Of a stretch of DNA of 64,000 bases, positions 1 to 9,959 are shown in pieces. The notes beneath the pieces are model-generated. The model saw only the letters and a list, made by a program, of their open reading frames with translations, was not told where the DNA came from and did no database searches. How positions within the stretch are numbered: position 1 is the first letter of the stretch; each line of letters begins with the position of its first letter. The position numbers were made by a program, and so were the translations under genes. Origin of the DNA: an uncultured Scytonema sp. (GTDB lineage Bacteria > Cyanobacteriota > Cyanobacteriia > Cyanobacteriales > Nostocaceae); NCBI GenBank assembly GCA_937873135.1, contig CALMVQ010000103.1:1-64000 (forward strand). Reading direction: 5' to 3'.

Positions 1-1
1 A

Positions 2-259
2 GAATCAAACTCAAGCGTCTTTACCCATCAATTCAGTCTTGACAGCCTACTAGGGCTTGATTCTCTAATGGCTGTTGAGCTAAGTAATCGTCTCAAAAGC
101 GAGAGCGGGGTGAATGTGCCCACAATGAAAATCATGCAGGGTTTGAGCATTTCCCAGCTAGCAGAAATTTCCCTTGAGCAATTCGCGTTAGCAAGTATAA
201 AACTATCAGAGTCACCATCGACTGAATCTAGTGAAGATATGGAGGAAATTACTCTATGA
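2..259 (+). CDS. C-terminal acyl carrier protein of an upstream PKS or NRPS-PKS (5' truncated)
   Basis: The reading frame enters from outside the window and ends at 257-259. It encodes the second half of a carrier-protein domain: the motif LGLDSLMAVEL is the phosphopantetheine site, with the attachment serine at codon 62-64. It is followed by the helix III pattern of polyketide-synthase ACPs and a short acidic Ser-rich tail. The stop overlaps the start of the next gene (ATGA at 256-259), so the two are translationally coupled and the chain on this ACP is presumably passed to the condensation domain of the next protein. The catalytic domains lie upstream of the window, so the extender unit cannot be inferred. 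Confidence 0.85.
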   Translation, partial: ESNSSVFTHQFSLDSLLGLDSLMAVELSNRLKSESGVNVPTMKIMQGLSISQLAEISLEQFALASIKLSESPSTESSEDMEEITL

Positions 260-3200
260 ACCTTAATCAACTAATAGCGGAACTTTCTCTTGCAGGTGTG
301 AAGTTGAGTGCTGATGGTGACCAATTGCGTGTTCGTGCTGCAAAGGGAGTACTGACACAACAGATACGTGACTTACTAGCTAAGCACAAGACAGAATTGT
401 TGATGCTACTGCGGCATGACAACATGAGCGCAAGTGATACTGACCTGCCCCTGGTAAAAGTTTCACGAGAGCAGGATTTGCTTCTGTCTTTCCCCCAGGA
501 ACAAATTTGGTTCTACGACCAGATGGAACCAAGTCACCCTTCTTACAACATGCAACTAGGTTTGCGCCTTCATGGTTCCCTTAACGTCGTCGCGCTTGTG
601 CAAAGCATAAACGAAATTATCCGCCGCCACGAAGTTTTACGGACTACATTCACTCAAATTGATGGACAACCGATTCAGATTATCGCCTCAACCCTGAATT
701 TAACGATGCCAGCAGTAGACCTGCGGCATCTTCCTGATGGTGAACGGGAGATTGAAGCGCAACGAATAACTACAGAAAGATCTCAGTACCGCTTCAAATT
801 GGCTACTGGACCTTTATTGCGTGTCCTACTGTTACACTTAGAAGAAACGGAACATATCTTGTTGCTAACGATACATCACATTGTTTTTGATGGTTGGTCA
901 ATGAGCGTTTTTATTCGGGAGTTAGCAGATCTCTATGAAGTCTTTTGTACTAGCCAACGCGCAGCCTGTCCGCAGGACTTACGGCACGCTACGCTAACAC
1001 CATTACCTCAGCTACCTGTTCAGTATGCCGACTATGCCTGTTGGCAGCGTCAATGGTTGCAGGGGGAGGTAGAAAAGACACTGTTAACCTACTGGACTCA
1101 ACAACTCCAAGGCGCTCCAGCTGTGTTGGAACTGCCCATAGACCATCCACGACCGGCAGTTCAAAGCTTTCGGGGGGTTAGACAATTCTTAGAGCTACCC
1201 AAAAGCTTAAGCTCGGCACTTAAGTCCTTGAGTCAGCAGGAGGGAGTCAGTCTGTTTATGACGCTCTTGGCAGCATTCCAAACTTTGTTGTATCGCTACA
1301 CAAGTCAGCAAGATATTGTCGTGGGGTCTCCCATTGCCAACCGTAATCTAACGGAAATTGAGGGGTTGATTGGGTGTTTCGCCAATGTTGTAGTGCTGCG
1401 TACTGACATGTCGGGCAACCCAACGTTTCGAGAGTTATTGGTGCGGGTGCAAAAAGTCGCTTTGTCAGCCTATGCTCACCAAGGTTTACCCTTTAATCGC
1501 TTGGTGGAAGAACTACAACCCGAACGTTCTCTAAGCTACAACCCGTTGTACCAAGTGGTATTCGCCCTGCAGAAGAAACCAGAAACATTAGCACTCAAGA
1601 ATCTGACGCTCACTTCTCCTATGGAAGCAAACAATCTACAAGTGGCAAGATTAGATTTAGAGTTTCACATGTGGGATTGTGCAGAGGGTCTTCGTGGGTA
1701 TTTGATGTACAGCACTGATTTGTTTGAGCAGGCAACAATCACTCGCATGATGAGTCATTTTCAAACTCTGCTGTCAGGGATTGTGACTAATCCCCATCAA
1801 AAGCTATCAGAGTTACCACTCTTTACTGCAGCCCAACGACACCAGATGCTTGTGGAGTGGAATAATACTCCAGCAGATAATCCCAAACATTTGTGCGTAC
1901 ATCAGCTATTTGTGGCGCAATCTTTGAAAACGCCGGATGCAGTGGCAGTTGTGTTTGAAGACAAACAACTTACCTACCGAGAGTTGAACACAAAAGCAAA
2001 CAAAATAGCTCATCACCTACAAACTTTAGGGGTAGGACCAGAGGTGATAGTGGGCATTTGCGTAGAGCGCTCTTTAGAGATGGTAATAGGGCTGTTGGGT
2101 ATTCTCAAGGCGGGTGGGGCTTATTTGCCCCTAGACCCTACCGATTCCTGGGAGCGATTACAATTAATGTTGGTAGAAACTAAGCCATCAGTGTTGTTGA
2201 GCCAACAGCTTTTGCTAGAGCGTCTTCCAAAGCACCAGGCGCAAGTGCTGTGCTTGGACTCATCCGGGGAGATGATTGCACAACAGAGCGATGAGAACCT
2301 GACAAGCAAAGCCACACCTGAAAACCTTGCTTACATTATTTACTCATCAAGGCGTGGGGTTCTCGTTGAGCATCGTGGGGTTGCTGGGCGTCTGGATTGG
2401 CTGCAAAAGACTTTTGCCCTGTCTGAGTCTGATGCAGTGTTGCACAAAGCCCCCTTAACTCAGGATACAGCAGTCTGGGAAATCTTTTGGCCCTTGGTTC
2501 ATGGGGGGCGTTTAGTGATTGCGTTGCCGCAAGGTGAAGATAGCCCCAAGTATTTGCAGCGTGTCATTGCTGAACAAAAAGTCAGCGTTATCCACTTTGT
2601 GCCTTCTGTGCTGTATGCTCTTGTTAAAAATTTATCAGAAAATTCAGTAGCTTCACTGAGTGTCCTACGTTGTGTGTTGTGCAGCACAGAACCACTGAAC
2701 AATACGGTGATCGAGGCGTTATTTCAACATTGGAGCTGTGAGTTATACAATCTCTATGGTCTTCCCGAAGCCGGCACAGAGTTGGCTGCACAAGTCTATA
2801 GGTATAGGAATACCTTGGACGAATTGTTGGTTAGCCACCTTAATAATAACCTGTCGATGTATGTGTTAGATAAGTATATGCAACTAGTTCCCATAGGGGT
2901 AACTGGTGAAATTTATGTTGCCGGAAAGGGGCTATTCCGTGGTTATCTCCACCATCCAGAAGAGACAGCCCAGCGCTTTGTCGATAACCCTTTCTCTGAA
3001 GTCCCTCATAAGCAGCTGCTCAGAACAGGTTACTTGGGTCGTCGTCTCGATGATGGCAAGCTTGAGATTTTGGGTACTGGCGATCGCCAAGTTTGGATTA
3101 GTGGTTTCCGCATTGACCTAAATGAGGTGGAAGCAACTATATTGCAGAATCCCTCTGTTAATGACTGTGTAGTGCTAGCGAGGAGCACGGAAACGTTCGG

Positions 3201-6200
3201 ACAAGAATTAGTCGCCTACGTGGTTCCAGCAGCACCTTTCTCACCACAACAGCTGCAATCTCATCTGCAAGTCGTTTTGCCTCCTAATTCGCACTTATGT
3301 ACTTTTGTGCCGCTAACTAGTTTACCACTCACAGCCACAGGACAAGTCGATGAACAAGCCCTGACCCGGACAGAAGTGATTGACTCGGATTTGGTGCAGC
3401 GTTGGGAAAAACAGCTCCAAACAATATCAGAAATTGACCAATTTGTTGTTACAGTTCAAGCTCAAGTAGAAAACTTGCCTGCATTACATCTGTCAACACT
3501 TGTTCCTAAGTGGCAAACTACTCTCATACAACCTTTTGGAGTCTCAACAGATGCTTTTTTATTGGAGGTTCCAAATAAAGTAGCACAAGCAAAACCGCAA
3601 GCTATGGCTTTCAGTGATGGTGGACCATTGGTAAGAGATGAACATGCACCGAAAACCTTAACTGAAGCTTTGCTTTGTACTGCGGCTAAATATCCGGATA
3701 AAGGTTTAATTTATGTTCAACCTAATAGTTCAGTTATTATACAGACCTATGCCTCTTTACTAGCAGAAGCAAAATGTATCTTAACCGGCTTGGATCAAAT
3801 GGGGCTGAAACCTTATGACAAGGTGATATTGCAGATAGAAAACCTCAGAGATTACTTTCCCATTTTCTGGGCTTGTATTCTCGGTGGCATAACACCCGTA
3901 ACTGTTGCAGTCCCTTCCTCCTATGAGGAAACCAATGGAGTTGTTAATAAACTATACCAAACCTGGCATTTACTGGATCAGCCATGCATTCTGGCAAGCG
4001 ACCATTTGATTTCTCCACTCTCTGGTCTTGGCAAATTCTTGCCGATAACAGACCTGAAAGTTTTTTCGATTGATCAACTACGTAATTATCCCCCATCTGA
4101 ATATATTCATCCTAGTCATCCTCATGATATTGTTTTCTGCCAATTAACTTCTGGTAGTACTGGTGTACCAAAATGCATTCAGGAAACGCATCAGGGTATT
4201 ATTTGCCACATTCACGCTTCACAGCAATTTAATGATTATAACTCGTCAGATATATCCTTGAATTGGCTGCCAGTTGATCACGTTGTACCTTTGTTAACAT
4301 TTCATTTAAAAGATATCTATTTGGGATGCCAGCAAATTCAAGTGAAAACGAATTTGATTCTGGCAGATCCTCTCAAGTGGTTAGATTTAATTGAAACCTA
4401 CCAAGTGACTCATACTTGGTCACCAAATTTTGGTTACAAGTTGGTGAGCGATCGCCTCTCTAAAGTGCAAGACAGAGTTTGGAATCTCTCCTCAATTAAG
4501 TTTTTCATGAATGCAGGAGAGCAAGTCACTTTACCAGTTGTGCGAGATTTCTGGCAACAAGTGACACCCTTTAAAGTGCGGACTAACGCAATGCAACCAG
4601 CCTTTGGGATGGCAGAAGTCTGTACCTGCATGACTTATAACAATAGCTTTAATTTAAAATCAGGTTGGCATCGTTTTCGCAAAGATTCTTTGGGTGGGCG
4701 TTTAGAAGCAGCACAACAGAAAGATGCCACAACTACAACAATTAGTTTCATTGATTTGGGTGCTCCTGTACCAGGAACGCAAATACGCATTGTTGACGAG
4801 AATAATCAATTGCTAAGTGAAGGGGTGATTGGTCGCCTTCAAATCAAAGGTGACGTCGTTACGCCAGGTTACCTGAATAATGCGATCGCCAACCAAAAGG
4901 CTTTTGTTGGAGATGGTTGGTTTGATACCGGAGATTTAGGGTTTATCCTCAACAGTCGCCTAACACTGACTGGTCGTCAAAAAGAAATAATTATTATCAA
5001 TGGCGCTAACTATTACTGTTATGAAATTGAGGATGTAGTCAATGGAATCGATGGCGTAGAATCGACTTATGTAGGAGCTTGTGCAGTTGATAATCCTAGC
5101 ACTGGCACAGAAGGACTCGCCATATTTTTTACACCAGTGGTTGAAGGTCTAGAACAAAAAATTAACTTGATTAAGGCAATTCAAGCTAAGATAGTTTCCT
5201 ACCTGGGTATTAGTCCTACTTGCGTTGTTCCTATCGCCAAACAGGATTTTCCTAAAACAACCAGTGGCAAAATTCAGCGTACACAACTCAAAAAATTGTT
5301 GGAAGCGGGTCACTTTCAAGAAATTCTCAAAGAAATCGACATTCAATTACAGAACGCCAACACCTTGCCAGATTGGTTCTACCGCAAGATCTGGCGTCCA
5401 AAAGAAGTGGTGTCTTTGAATCGTCAGTTAATAGTTGGTAAATCTCTGGTGTTCCTTGACTCTTTGGGCTTAAGTACGTACCTGTGTGCCGAACTGAGCC
5501 AGTTCAATCGCGGCTGTGTACGTGTCCAAACAGGAGCAGACTTTGCTAAACTCACCTCCAACGACTACCGCATTAATCCTAATGAACCCAAGCACTATCT
5601 GCAACTGCTGAAATCGCTCTCAAAAGATGGCTTTCAAATTGATTTAATCTTGCACCTGTGGACTTACAATGACTATGCTGGAGAGATATCTAGCCTAGAT
5701 GGACTAGAGCAAGCCCAGTATCAAGGAACTTACAGCTTACTGTTCTTGGCTCAAGCTCTAGCTCAGGTTCAAGGTAATAATCAAGCCCAGTTATATGTCA
5801 TTGCTAGTCATACACAACCTACCTCGCCAGTTGATAAAATCGCCTACGAAAAAACGCCTATTTTGGGCTTAATGAAAACAATCTCCCAGGAAATGCCCGC
5901 TTTGAGGTGCCGTCATATCGATTTACCTGTAGATCCTGTTGAGGTAAATGCAACTCGGATTCTTCAAGAGATTCGAGTTATGCAAAGCGACAAAGAAGTT
6001 GCTTATCGCAATGGACAGCGTTTAATTCCTCGCCTGAGTAAAGTTAACCTAACTCAGGAGAAAAAGCAGGAGATTCCCTTAAAGCACGGCGGGATGTATC
6101 TGTTAACTGGAGGACTAGGGGGCATTGGTGTCGAGATTGCCAAGTATCTGCTCACACATTATCAAGTCCGGCTGTTGTTAGTGAGTAGAACTTCTTTACC

Positions 6201-8175
6201 ACAGAGAAATGCGTGGGAGGCTCATTTAGAAAAGGCCGATGATACCATATCTCAAAGCATCAAAACTCTTCTAGTATTGGAGCAGCTTGGAGGAGAAATT
6301 CTTTATCAGGCTGTTGATGTCTGTGATTTTGCCCAGCTGCAACAAGCGGTTGAGCAAGCAAAATCTCACTGGAAATCTGAATTAGATGGGGTGATTCATC
6401 TTGCAGGTATTTTTCATGAGTGCTTGCTGCAAGAAGAAACCCAGGACAAATTTGCAGCAACGCTTCGTCCCAAGCTGTTAGGGACATGGGCTCTACACCA
6501 ACTCGTTAAAGAACGACCAAATAGCATCTTCATCTCCTTCTCTTCGGTGAACGGCTTTTTTGCAAGTGCTACTGTGGGTGCTTATGCTGCTGCTAACAGT
6601 TTTTTAGACTGTTTTTCCTACTATCAACGATATCAAAACTCGTTACGCAGCTACTGCTTTGCGTGGAGTATGTGGGACGAAGTGGGTATGAGCCGCAATA
6701 TCAAAGACAAAGAGCTTTTTCGTGCTCTCGGTTATCATACTATAACAATTGAGCAGGGACTGTATTCGTTGCTTGCAGGTTTATACCACAATCAGGCACA
6801 ACTGTTTGTAGGGTTAGATGGCAGCAACCAGCATATCCAAGAATACACGGAAACGACGTCTTCTCAAACACAAGAATTGCTGGTATATTATACCACTAAA
6901 GCTGAGCAAATACCGATGACTAGACTACAGGAGTTAGTAGTTTGCGATCGCTTCCAAACGCAGAGCAATTGTCAGTTTCTGCAGATCCAAGAAATGCCGG
7001 TGACTGCTGATGGAAACATAGACTACCGCGAACTTCCAGTACCAAATTGGGCATCTTCAAAGCGGAAAAAAGACTTTGTGGCACCCCGTGATCCTTTAGA
7101 ATCTCAACTGGCTCAAATATGGGAAGAACTCTTAGAAATCCGCCCTATTGGAATTACAGACAACTTCTTTAGCCTTGGTGGTCATTCCGTTTTGGCTGTG
7201 CGCTTAATAGCTCAAATTCAGAAGTCCTTTGGCAAGGAAATTGCACTATCTACTATCTTCGAAAAAGCGACTATTGAACATTTGGCTAGTATTTTACGCC
7301 AGCAGTCCAGTTTTTTAAATCAGTCCCCCCTTGTACCTATTCAGCCTAATGGTTCTAAGCGACCTTTCTTCTGCGTCCCTGGATCTGATGGCAATACTAC
7401 CAATTTACACAATCTGGCAGATCATTTAGGTAAAGAGCAACCATTTTATGGATTGCAACCACTCGGTCTTGATGGGGAATCAAAGCCGCACACACGAATC
7501 GAGGATATGGCAGCTTATTACATTGAAGCAATACAGTCGATTCAAACCTCTGGACCGTACCTTTTGGGCGGTTATTCCTTTGGTGGTATGGTAGCTTTTG
7601 AGATGGCGACCCAGTTACATCAGCAGGGATATGAGGTGGCTCTACTAGCCCTTTTAGACTCTAGTGTACCTGGTTACAAAACAAATAAACTCGATTTTGA
7701 TGGCGATGATGCTGCATGGCTGAACACGATCGCTAGCGTATATGAAAACATTTACGGAAAAAGCTTAAACGTATCCGAAGAAGCTCTCAAAGTTCTTGCT
7801 CCAGACGAGCAACTAAACTACTTCAAACAGCGGTTGCAAATGATGAATCTACTGCCTGCCGATGTTGGCATCAAGCAACTTCGACGTATGATGCAAGTCT
7901 TCAAAACTAACTTTCAAACAGCTTGTGTTTATATGCCACAGGCAGTTTATCCTGCTCAGGTTACGTTTTTCAAGGCTAGCGAGATGAATGCTGTGAGTAA
8001 TGCCTACTCTGAAACTTTAGATGAACTAGGATTGGACTGGGACAAGTTTTCTGCTCAACCTGTGGATATCCACCTTGTTCCAGGTGACCATATCACAATG
8101 CTCAGTGAACCTCACGTTCAGGTTTTAGCACAACAACTAACAATGTGCATTGAACGGTCACAGGTAGATAATTGA
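256..8175 (+). CDS. Terminal NRPS module: docking-C-decayed A-acyl ligase-KR-PCP-TE
   Basis: Seen (2639 aa): TubC-like N-terminal docking domain (about 1-55); condensation domain with intact HHIVFDG (H207-G213); a full-length A-like domain (about 535-1085) with broken core motifs; a second adenylate-forming domain (about 1129-1700) with intact LTSGSTGVPK (1297-1306) and a C-terminal GKIQR lysine; a ketoreductase region with TGGLGGIG (1951-1958) and YAAAN (Tyr about 2110); a PCP with LGGHS (Ser 2311); a type I thioesterase with GYSFGG (Ser 2441) and late GDH (His 2612). Known: ligase-KR didomains in NRPSs often load an alpha-keto or aryl acid that KR reduces to a hydroxy acid; TE releases the product. 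Inference: this is the last module and joins the upstream acyl chain to a hydroxy acid, possibly through an ester. The first A domain is probably inactive. The overlap with the upstream PKS end means co-expression. Confidence 0.93.
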   Translation: MNLNQLIAELSLAGVKLSADGDQLRVRAAKGVLTQQIRDLLAKHKTELLMLLRHDNMSASDTDLPLVKVSREQDLLLSFPQEQIWFYDQMEPSHPSYNMQLGLRLHGSLNVVALVQSINEIIRRHEVLRTTFTQIDGQPIQIIASTLNLTMPAVDLRHLPDGEREIEAQRITTERSQYRFKLATGPLLRVLLLHLEETEHILLLTIHHIVFDGWSMSVFIRELADLYEVFCTSQRAACPQDLRHATLTPLPQLPVQYADYACWQRQWLQGEVEKTLLTYWTQQLQGAPAVLELPIDHPRPAVQSFRGVRQFLELPKSLSSALKSLSQQEGVSLFMTLLAAFQTLLYRYTSQQDIVVGSPIANRNLTEIEGLIGCFANVVVLRTDMSGNPTFRELLVRVQKVALSAYAHQGLPFNRLVEELQPERSLSYNPLYQVVFALQKKPETLALKNLTLTSPMEANNLQVARLDLEFHMWDCAEGLRGYLMYSTDLFEQATITRMMSHFQTLLSGIVTNPHQKLSELPLFTAAQRHQMLVEWNNTPADNPKHLCVHQLFVAQSLKTPDAVAVVFEDKQLTYRELNTKANKIAHHLQTLGVGPEVIVGICVERSLEMVIGLLGILKAGGAYLPLDPTDSWERLQLMLVETKPSVLLSQQLLLERLPKHQAQVLCLDSSGEMIAQQSDENLTSKATPENLAYIIYSSRRGVLVEHRGVAGRLDWLQKTFALSESDAVLHKAPLTQDTAVWEIFWPLVHGGRLVIALPQGEDSPKYLQRVIAEQKVSVIHFVPSVLYALVKNLSENSVASLSVLRCVLCSTEPLNNTVIEALFQHWSCELYNLYGLPEAGTELAAQVYRYRNTLDELLVSHLNNNLSMYVLDKYMQLVPIGVTGEIYVAGKGLFRGYLHHPEETAQRFVDNPFSEVPHKQLLRTGYLGRRLDDGKLEILGTGDRQVWISGFRIDLNEVEATILQNPSVNDCVVLARSTETFGQELVAYVVPAAPFSPQQLQSHLQVVLPPNSHLCTFVPLTSLPLTATGQVDEQALTRTEVIDSDLVQRWEKQLQTISEIDQFVVTVQAQVENLPALHLSTLVPKWQTTLIQPFGVSTDAFLLEVPNKVAQAKPQAMAFSDGGPLVRDEHAPKTLTEALLCTAAKYPDKGLIYVQPNSSVIIQTYASLLAEAKCILTGLDQMGLKPYDKVILQIENLRDYFPIFWACILGGITPVTVAVPSSYEETNGVVNKLYQTWHLLDQPCILASDHLISPLSGLGKFLPITDLKVFSIDQLRNYPPSEYIHPSHPHDIVFCQLTSGSTGVPKCIQETHQGIICHIHASQQFNDYNSSDISLNWLPVDHVVPLLTFHLKDIYLGCQQIQVKTNLILADPLKWLDLIETYQVTHTWSPNFGYKLVSDRLSKVQDRVWNLSSIKFFMNAGEQVTLPVVRDFWQQVTPFKVRTNAMQPAFGMAEVCTCMTYNNSFNLKSGWHRFRKDSLGGRLEAAQQKDATTTTISFIDLGAPVPGTQIRIVDENNQLLSEGVIGRLQIKGDVVTPGYLNNAIANQKAFVGDGWFDTGDLGFILNSRLTLTGRQKEIIIINGANYYCYEIEDVVNGIDGVESTYVGACAVDNPSTGTEGLAIFFTPVVEGLEQKINLIKAIQAKIVSYLGISPTCVVPIAKQDFPKTTSGKIQRTQLKKLLEAGHFQEILKEIDIQLQNANTLPDWFYRKIWRPKEVVSLNRQLIVGKSLVFLDSLGLSTYLCAELSQFNRGCVRVQTGADFAKLTSNDYRINPNEPKHYLQLLKSLSKDGFQIDLILHLWTYNDYAGEISSLDGLEQAQYQGTYSLLFLAQALAQVQGNNQAQLYVIASHTQPTSPVDKIAYEKTPILGLMKTISQEMPALRCRHIDLPVDPVEVNATRILQEIRVMQSDKEVAYRNGQRLIPRLSKVNLTQEKKQEIPLKHGGMYLLTGGLGGIGVEIAKYLLTHYQVRLLLVSRTSLPQRNAWEAHLEKADDTISQSIKTLLVLEQLGGEILYQAVDVCDFAQLQQAVEQAKSHWKSELDGVIHLAGIFHECLLQEETQDKFAATLRPKLLGTWALHQLVKERPNSIFISFSSVNGFFASATVGAYAAANSFLDCFSYYQRYQNSLRSYCFAWSMWDEVGMSRNIKDKELFRALGYHTITIEQGLYSLLAGLYHNQAQLFVGLDGSNQHIQEYTETTSSQTQELLVYYTTKAEQIPMTRLQELVVCDRFQTQSNCQFLQIQEMPVTADGNIDYRELPVPNWASSKRKKDFVAPRDPLESQLAQIWEELLEIRPIGITDNFFSLGGHSVLAVRLIAQIQKSFGKEIALSTIFEKATIEHLASILRQQSSFLNQSPLVPIQPNGSKRPFFCVPGSDGNTTNLHNLADHLGKEQPFYGLQPLGLDGESKPHTRIEDMAAYYIEAIQSIQTSGPYLLGGYSFGGMVAFEMATQLHQQGYEVALLALLDSSVPGYKTNKLDFDGDDAAWLNTIASVYENIYGKSLNVSEEALKVLAPDEQLNYFKQRLQMMNLLPADVGIKQLRRMMQVFKTNFQTACVYMPQAVYPAQVTFFKASEMNAVSNAYSETLDELGLDWDKFSAQPVDIHLVPGDHITMLSEPHVQVLAQQLTMCIERSQVDN
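983..998 (+). repeat. Short dispersed repeat module inside the NRPS C domain
   Basis: The 16-mer GGCACGCTACGCTAAC lies in frame in the condensation domain, where the protein has about 12 residues (around RAACPQDLRHAT) between the helix after the active site and the conserved VQYADYA stretch. A one-base variant lies on the minus strand inside the repeat at 11505-11600. This suggests that a piece of a dispersed cyanobacterial repeat was tolerated in a surface loop. Confidence 0.4.
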
Positions 8176-8208
8176 GGAATCACAGATGGCGCAACATCCA
8201 ATATAGGA

Positions 8209-8337
8209 ATGCGTCTGTTCATCGTCATTTGGTTTGGACAGATGATTTCCCTAATTGGATGCCTAAGTACACGTCACCCTAAAAAAGGGTCGGAAATTAT
8301 GCCGCGATTACAAGTTCTTTTTGGATCGTATGATTAG
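8209..8337 (+). pseudogene. MFS transporter N-terminal remnant
   Basis: A 42-codon frame opens with MRLFIVIWFGQMISLIG, which is the typical first-helix start of cyanobacterial MFS permeases (IWFGQ-ISLIG). It then loses any resemblance and stops at 8335-8337. It lies just after the NRPS, where an exporter gene would be expected, so a transporter of the cluster may have been deleted. The rest of 8338-8608 has no convincing frame. Around 8449-8553 a stretch reading GTPAEDIIVNAVLRSR could be another fragment, which I do not recognise. Confidence 0.4.
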
Positions 8338-8608
8338 AATCCTGAATTTGGCACTTTGTCAGGACTTACGCTCGTTGACTTTTCACTCCAACGAAAAGGG
8401 TGTGCTTTCAAGTCATTGTAGCCACTGATTTCCTGGATTTAGCGCAACGGTACGCCAGCAGAAGACATCATTGTTAATGCCGTTCTTCGTTCACGAGTAG
8501 GTACTGACATCAATCCTACACAATTGCTCTGTCATTGGAGTAGCGCGTTCCAATAGTTCAATTTGGTAAACTGGGCATACTTTAAATCAGCAATGCCTTT
8601 TATTTTAC

Positions 8609-9415
8609 ATGTTGTTAATACTAACGATTTGGATTATCATTACGCTGTCAGTATTGCTGAGTATACTTTTAATCACAAATACCCGTGTTCAGGTTAAAAC
8701 TCAAGCTCTATCCTTGAAAGAATGGCTTGTTGTCGATCTCACCCAACCCATAACATCAACCATTCCAATCTGGTTGGGAGATCCTCAGATTGAAATTCAA
8801 CCTTGGACAACAATTGCTAAAGATGGATACTTCATCAACCGAATTGCAATTGGAGAGCATAGCGGTACACATTGGGCAACGCCAAACTCTTTTATCATTG
8901 GAGCAACAAGTGCAGAACTTGTTCCAGTCGAAAAACTGGTTGCTCCAGCAGTTGTTATTGATATTCGACAGAAAGCGGCACAAGATGCAGACTACCTTCT
9001 TTCAGTTGAAGACGTACACATGTGGGAAACTGCAAATGGTGAAGTTCCATCAGGTTGCATAGTGATTTTGTTTACAGGATGGCAAGAAAAATGGCTTGAT
9101 TCAAAAACCTTTATCAATCAGGATGAACTTAGTGTGTTTCACTGGCCGGGTTTTAGTGCTGCATCTGTTGAATTTCTAGTGAGTAGGCGTCAAATTGCTG
9201 GACTAGGTACTGATACTCACGGTGTCGATCCTGGTAGCGATCGCTCTTTTGCTGCGAGTTCTGCCATTTATGCTAGTAATGGCATAATTCTCGAATGTCT
9301 TGGTGGATTGGAGAAACTAGCTGCAAAAGGAGCAACGCTTGTTGTGGGTGGCTTACCAATCGTTGGTGGTTCTGGTAGTCCGGCACGTGTTTTAGCTTTC
9401 ATGCCACCACATTAA
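8609..9415 (+). CDS. Cyclase family protein (kynurenine-formamidase-like metal hydrolase)
   Basis: This 268-aa protein matches the putative cyclase family (PF04199): VVDLTQPI near the start, the metal-site motif HSGTH, a C-terminal GTDTHGVDPG stretch and a closing VGGLPI motif. The usual HxGTHxD pattern is altered after the second His (HSGTHWATP), so the third ligand is uncertain. Residues 1-23 form one very hydrophobic segment (MLLILTIWIIIT...), so the enzyme is probably membrane-anchored or exported. Family members hydrolyse formamides or lactones; the substrate here is unknown. It sits on the same strand about 430 bp after the NRPS, which may mean a link to that cluster but does not prove it. 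Confidence 0.8.
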   Translation: MLLILTIWIIITLSVLLSILLITNTRVQVKTQALSLKEWLVVDLTQPITSTIPIWLGDPQIEIQPWTTIAKDGYFINRIAIGEHSGTHWATPNSFIIGATSAELVPVEKLVAPAVVIDIRQKAAQDADYLLSVEDVHMWETANGEVPSGCIVILFTGWQEKWLDSKTFINQDELSVFHWPGFSAASVEFLVSRRQIAGLGTDTHGVDPGSDRSFAASSAIYASNGIILECLGGLEKLAAKGATLVVGGLPIVGGSGSPARVLAFMPPH

Positions 9416-9959
9416 ACTCATACTATACGAAGTCTCAAAAATCTCCTAGTTAACAAAACTTATACCAATTTCAATAATGTTTGCAATACATGAATCTCTT
9501 GTCAAAAAGAAAGGCAGCTATGCTGGAGGCAGAGGGCAAAAGGTATAATAAAATACAATAGGGGCTTGAATCCCCATTGATTGAAGACAACCATACCTTT
9601 ATTCAATATAAATACTGAATATTTTAGTATGAATTGCTAATTTGTTGTCGCGATCGCCCACTCGCGCTTGATCTTCTCCATTGAGCCGTAGTTGCGGAGC
9701 AATTGACCAAGGGAGATGCTTGGGACCATCTATCAGTAGACCGAAAACTTTTCTAAGTTGACGAAACAATAAGGGTTTGGGGCGACATTTCTGGATCTGA
9801 CGAGAGCGATTGCGCAGAGCGCAGAGCAAGGGGGCGTATCGCTTGTAACTCTGACCTCAAAGCGCTCATTAAGCAAGCACCCGATGGCGACTGGCATAAA
9901 ATTTGACTCCTCAAAACTTTTCAAACACCCTCTCAGACTCGCGTTAAGTTTTTGGTAAA
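9416..9959. other. Intergenic region with an unidentified coding remnant
   Basis: No intact gene is visible. On the minus strand an open stretch without a good start (about 9602-9829) encodes residues such as LPWSIAPQLRLNGEDQARVG. This looks like the conserved tail of a real protein, but I cannot name it. A small hairpin (GGGG...CCCC, about 9563-9575) lies about 150 bp after the cyclase gene and might help terminate it. Confidence 0.3.
9805..9844. repeat. Dispersed palindromic repeat, copy 1
   Basis: A 40-bp element with complementary ends AGCGAT / ATCGCT and an inner GCGC-AGAGCGC core. A closely similar element is at 33695-33738 (shared GCGATTGCGC-GAGCGCAGA ... CGTATCGC). It is typical of the small palindromic repeats common in Nostocales genomes. 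Confidence 0.5.

Noticed and set aside
8338-8608. Possible gene between the MFS remnant and the cyclase
   Set aside because: Only short interrupted frames; a phrase like NAVLRSRVGTD could not be tied to a family.
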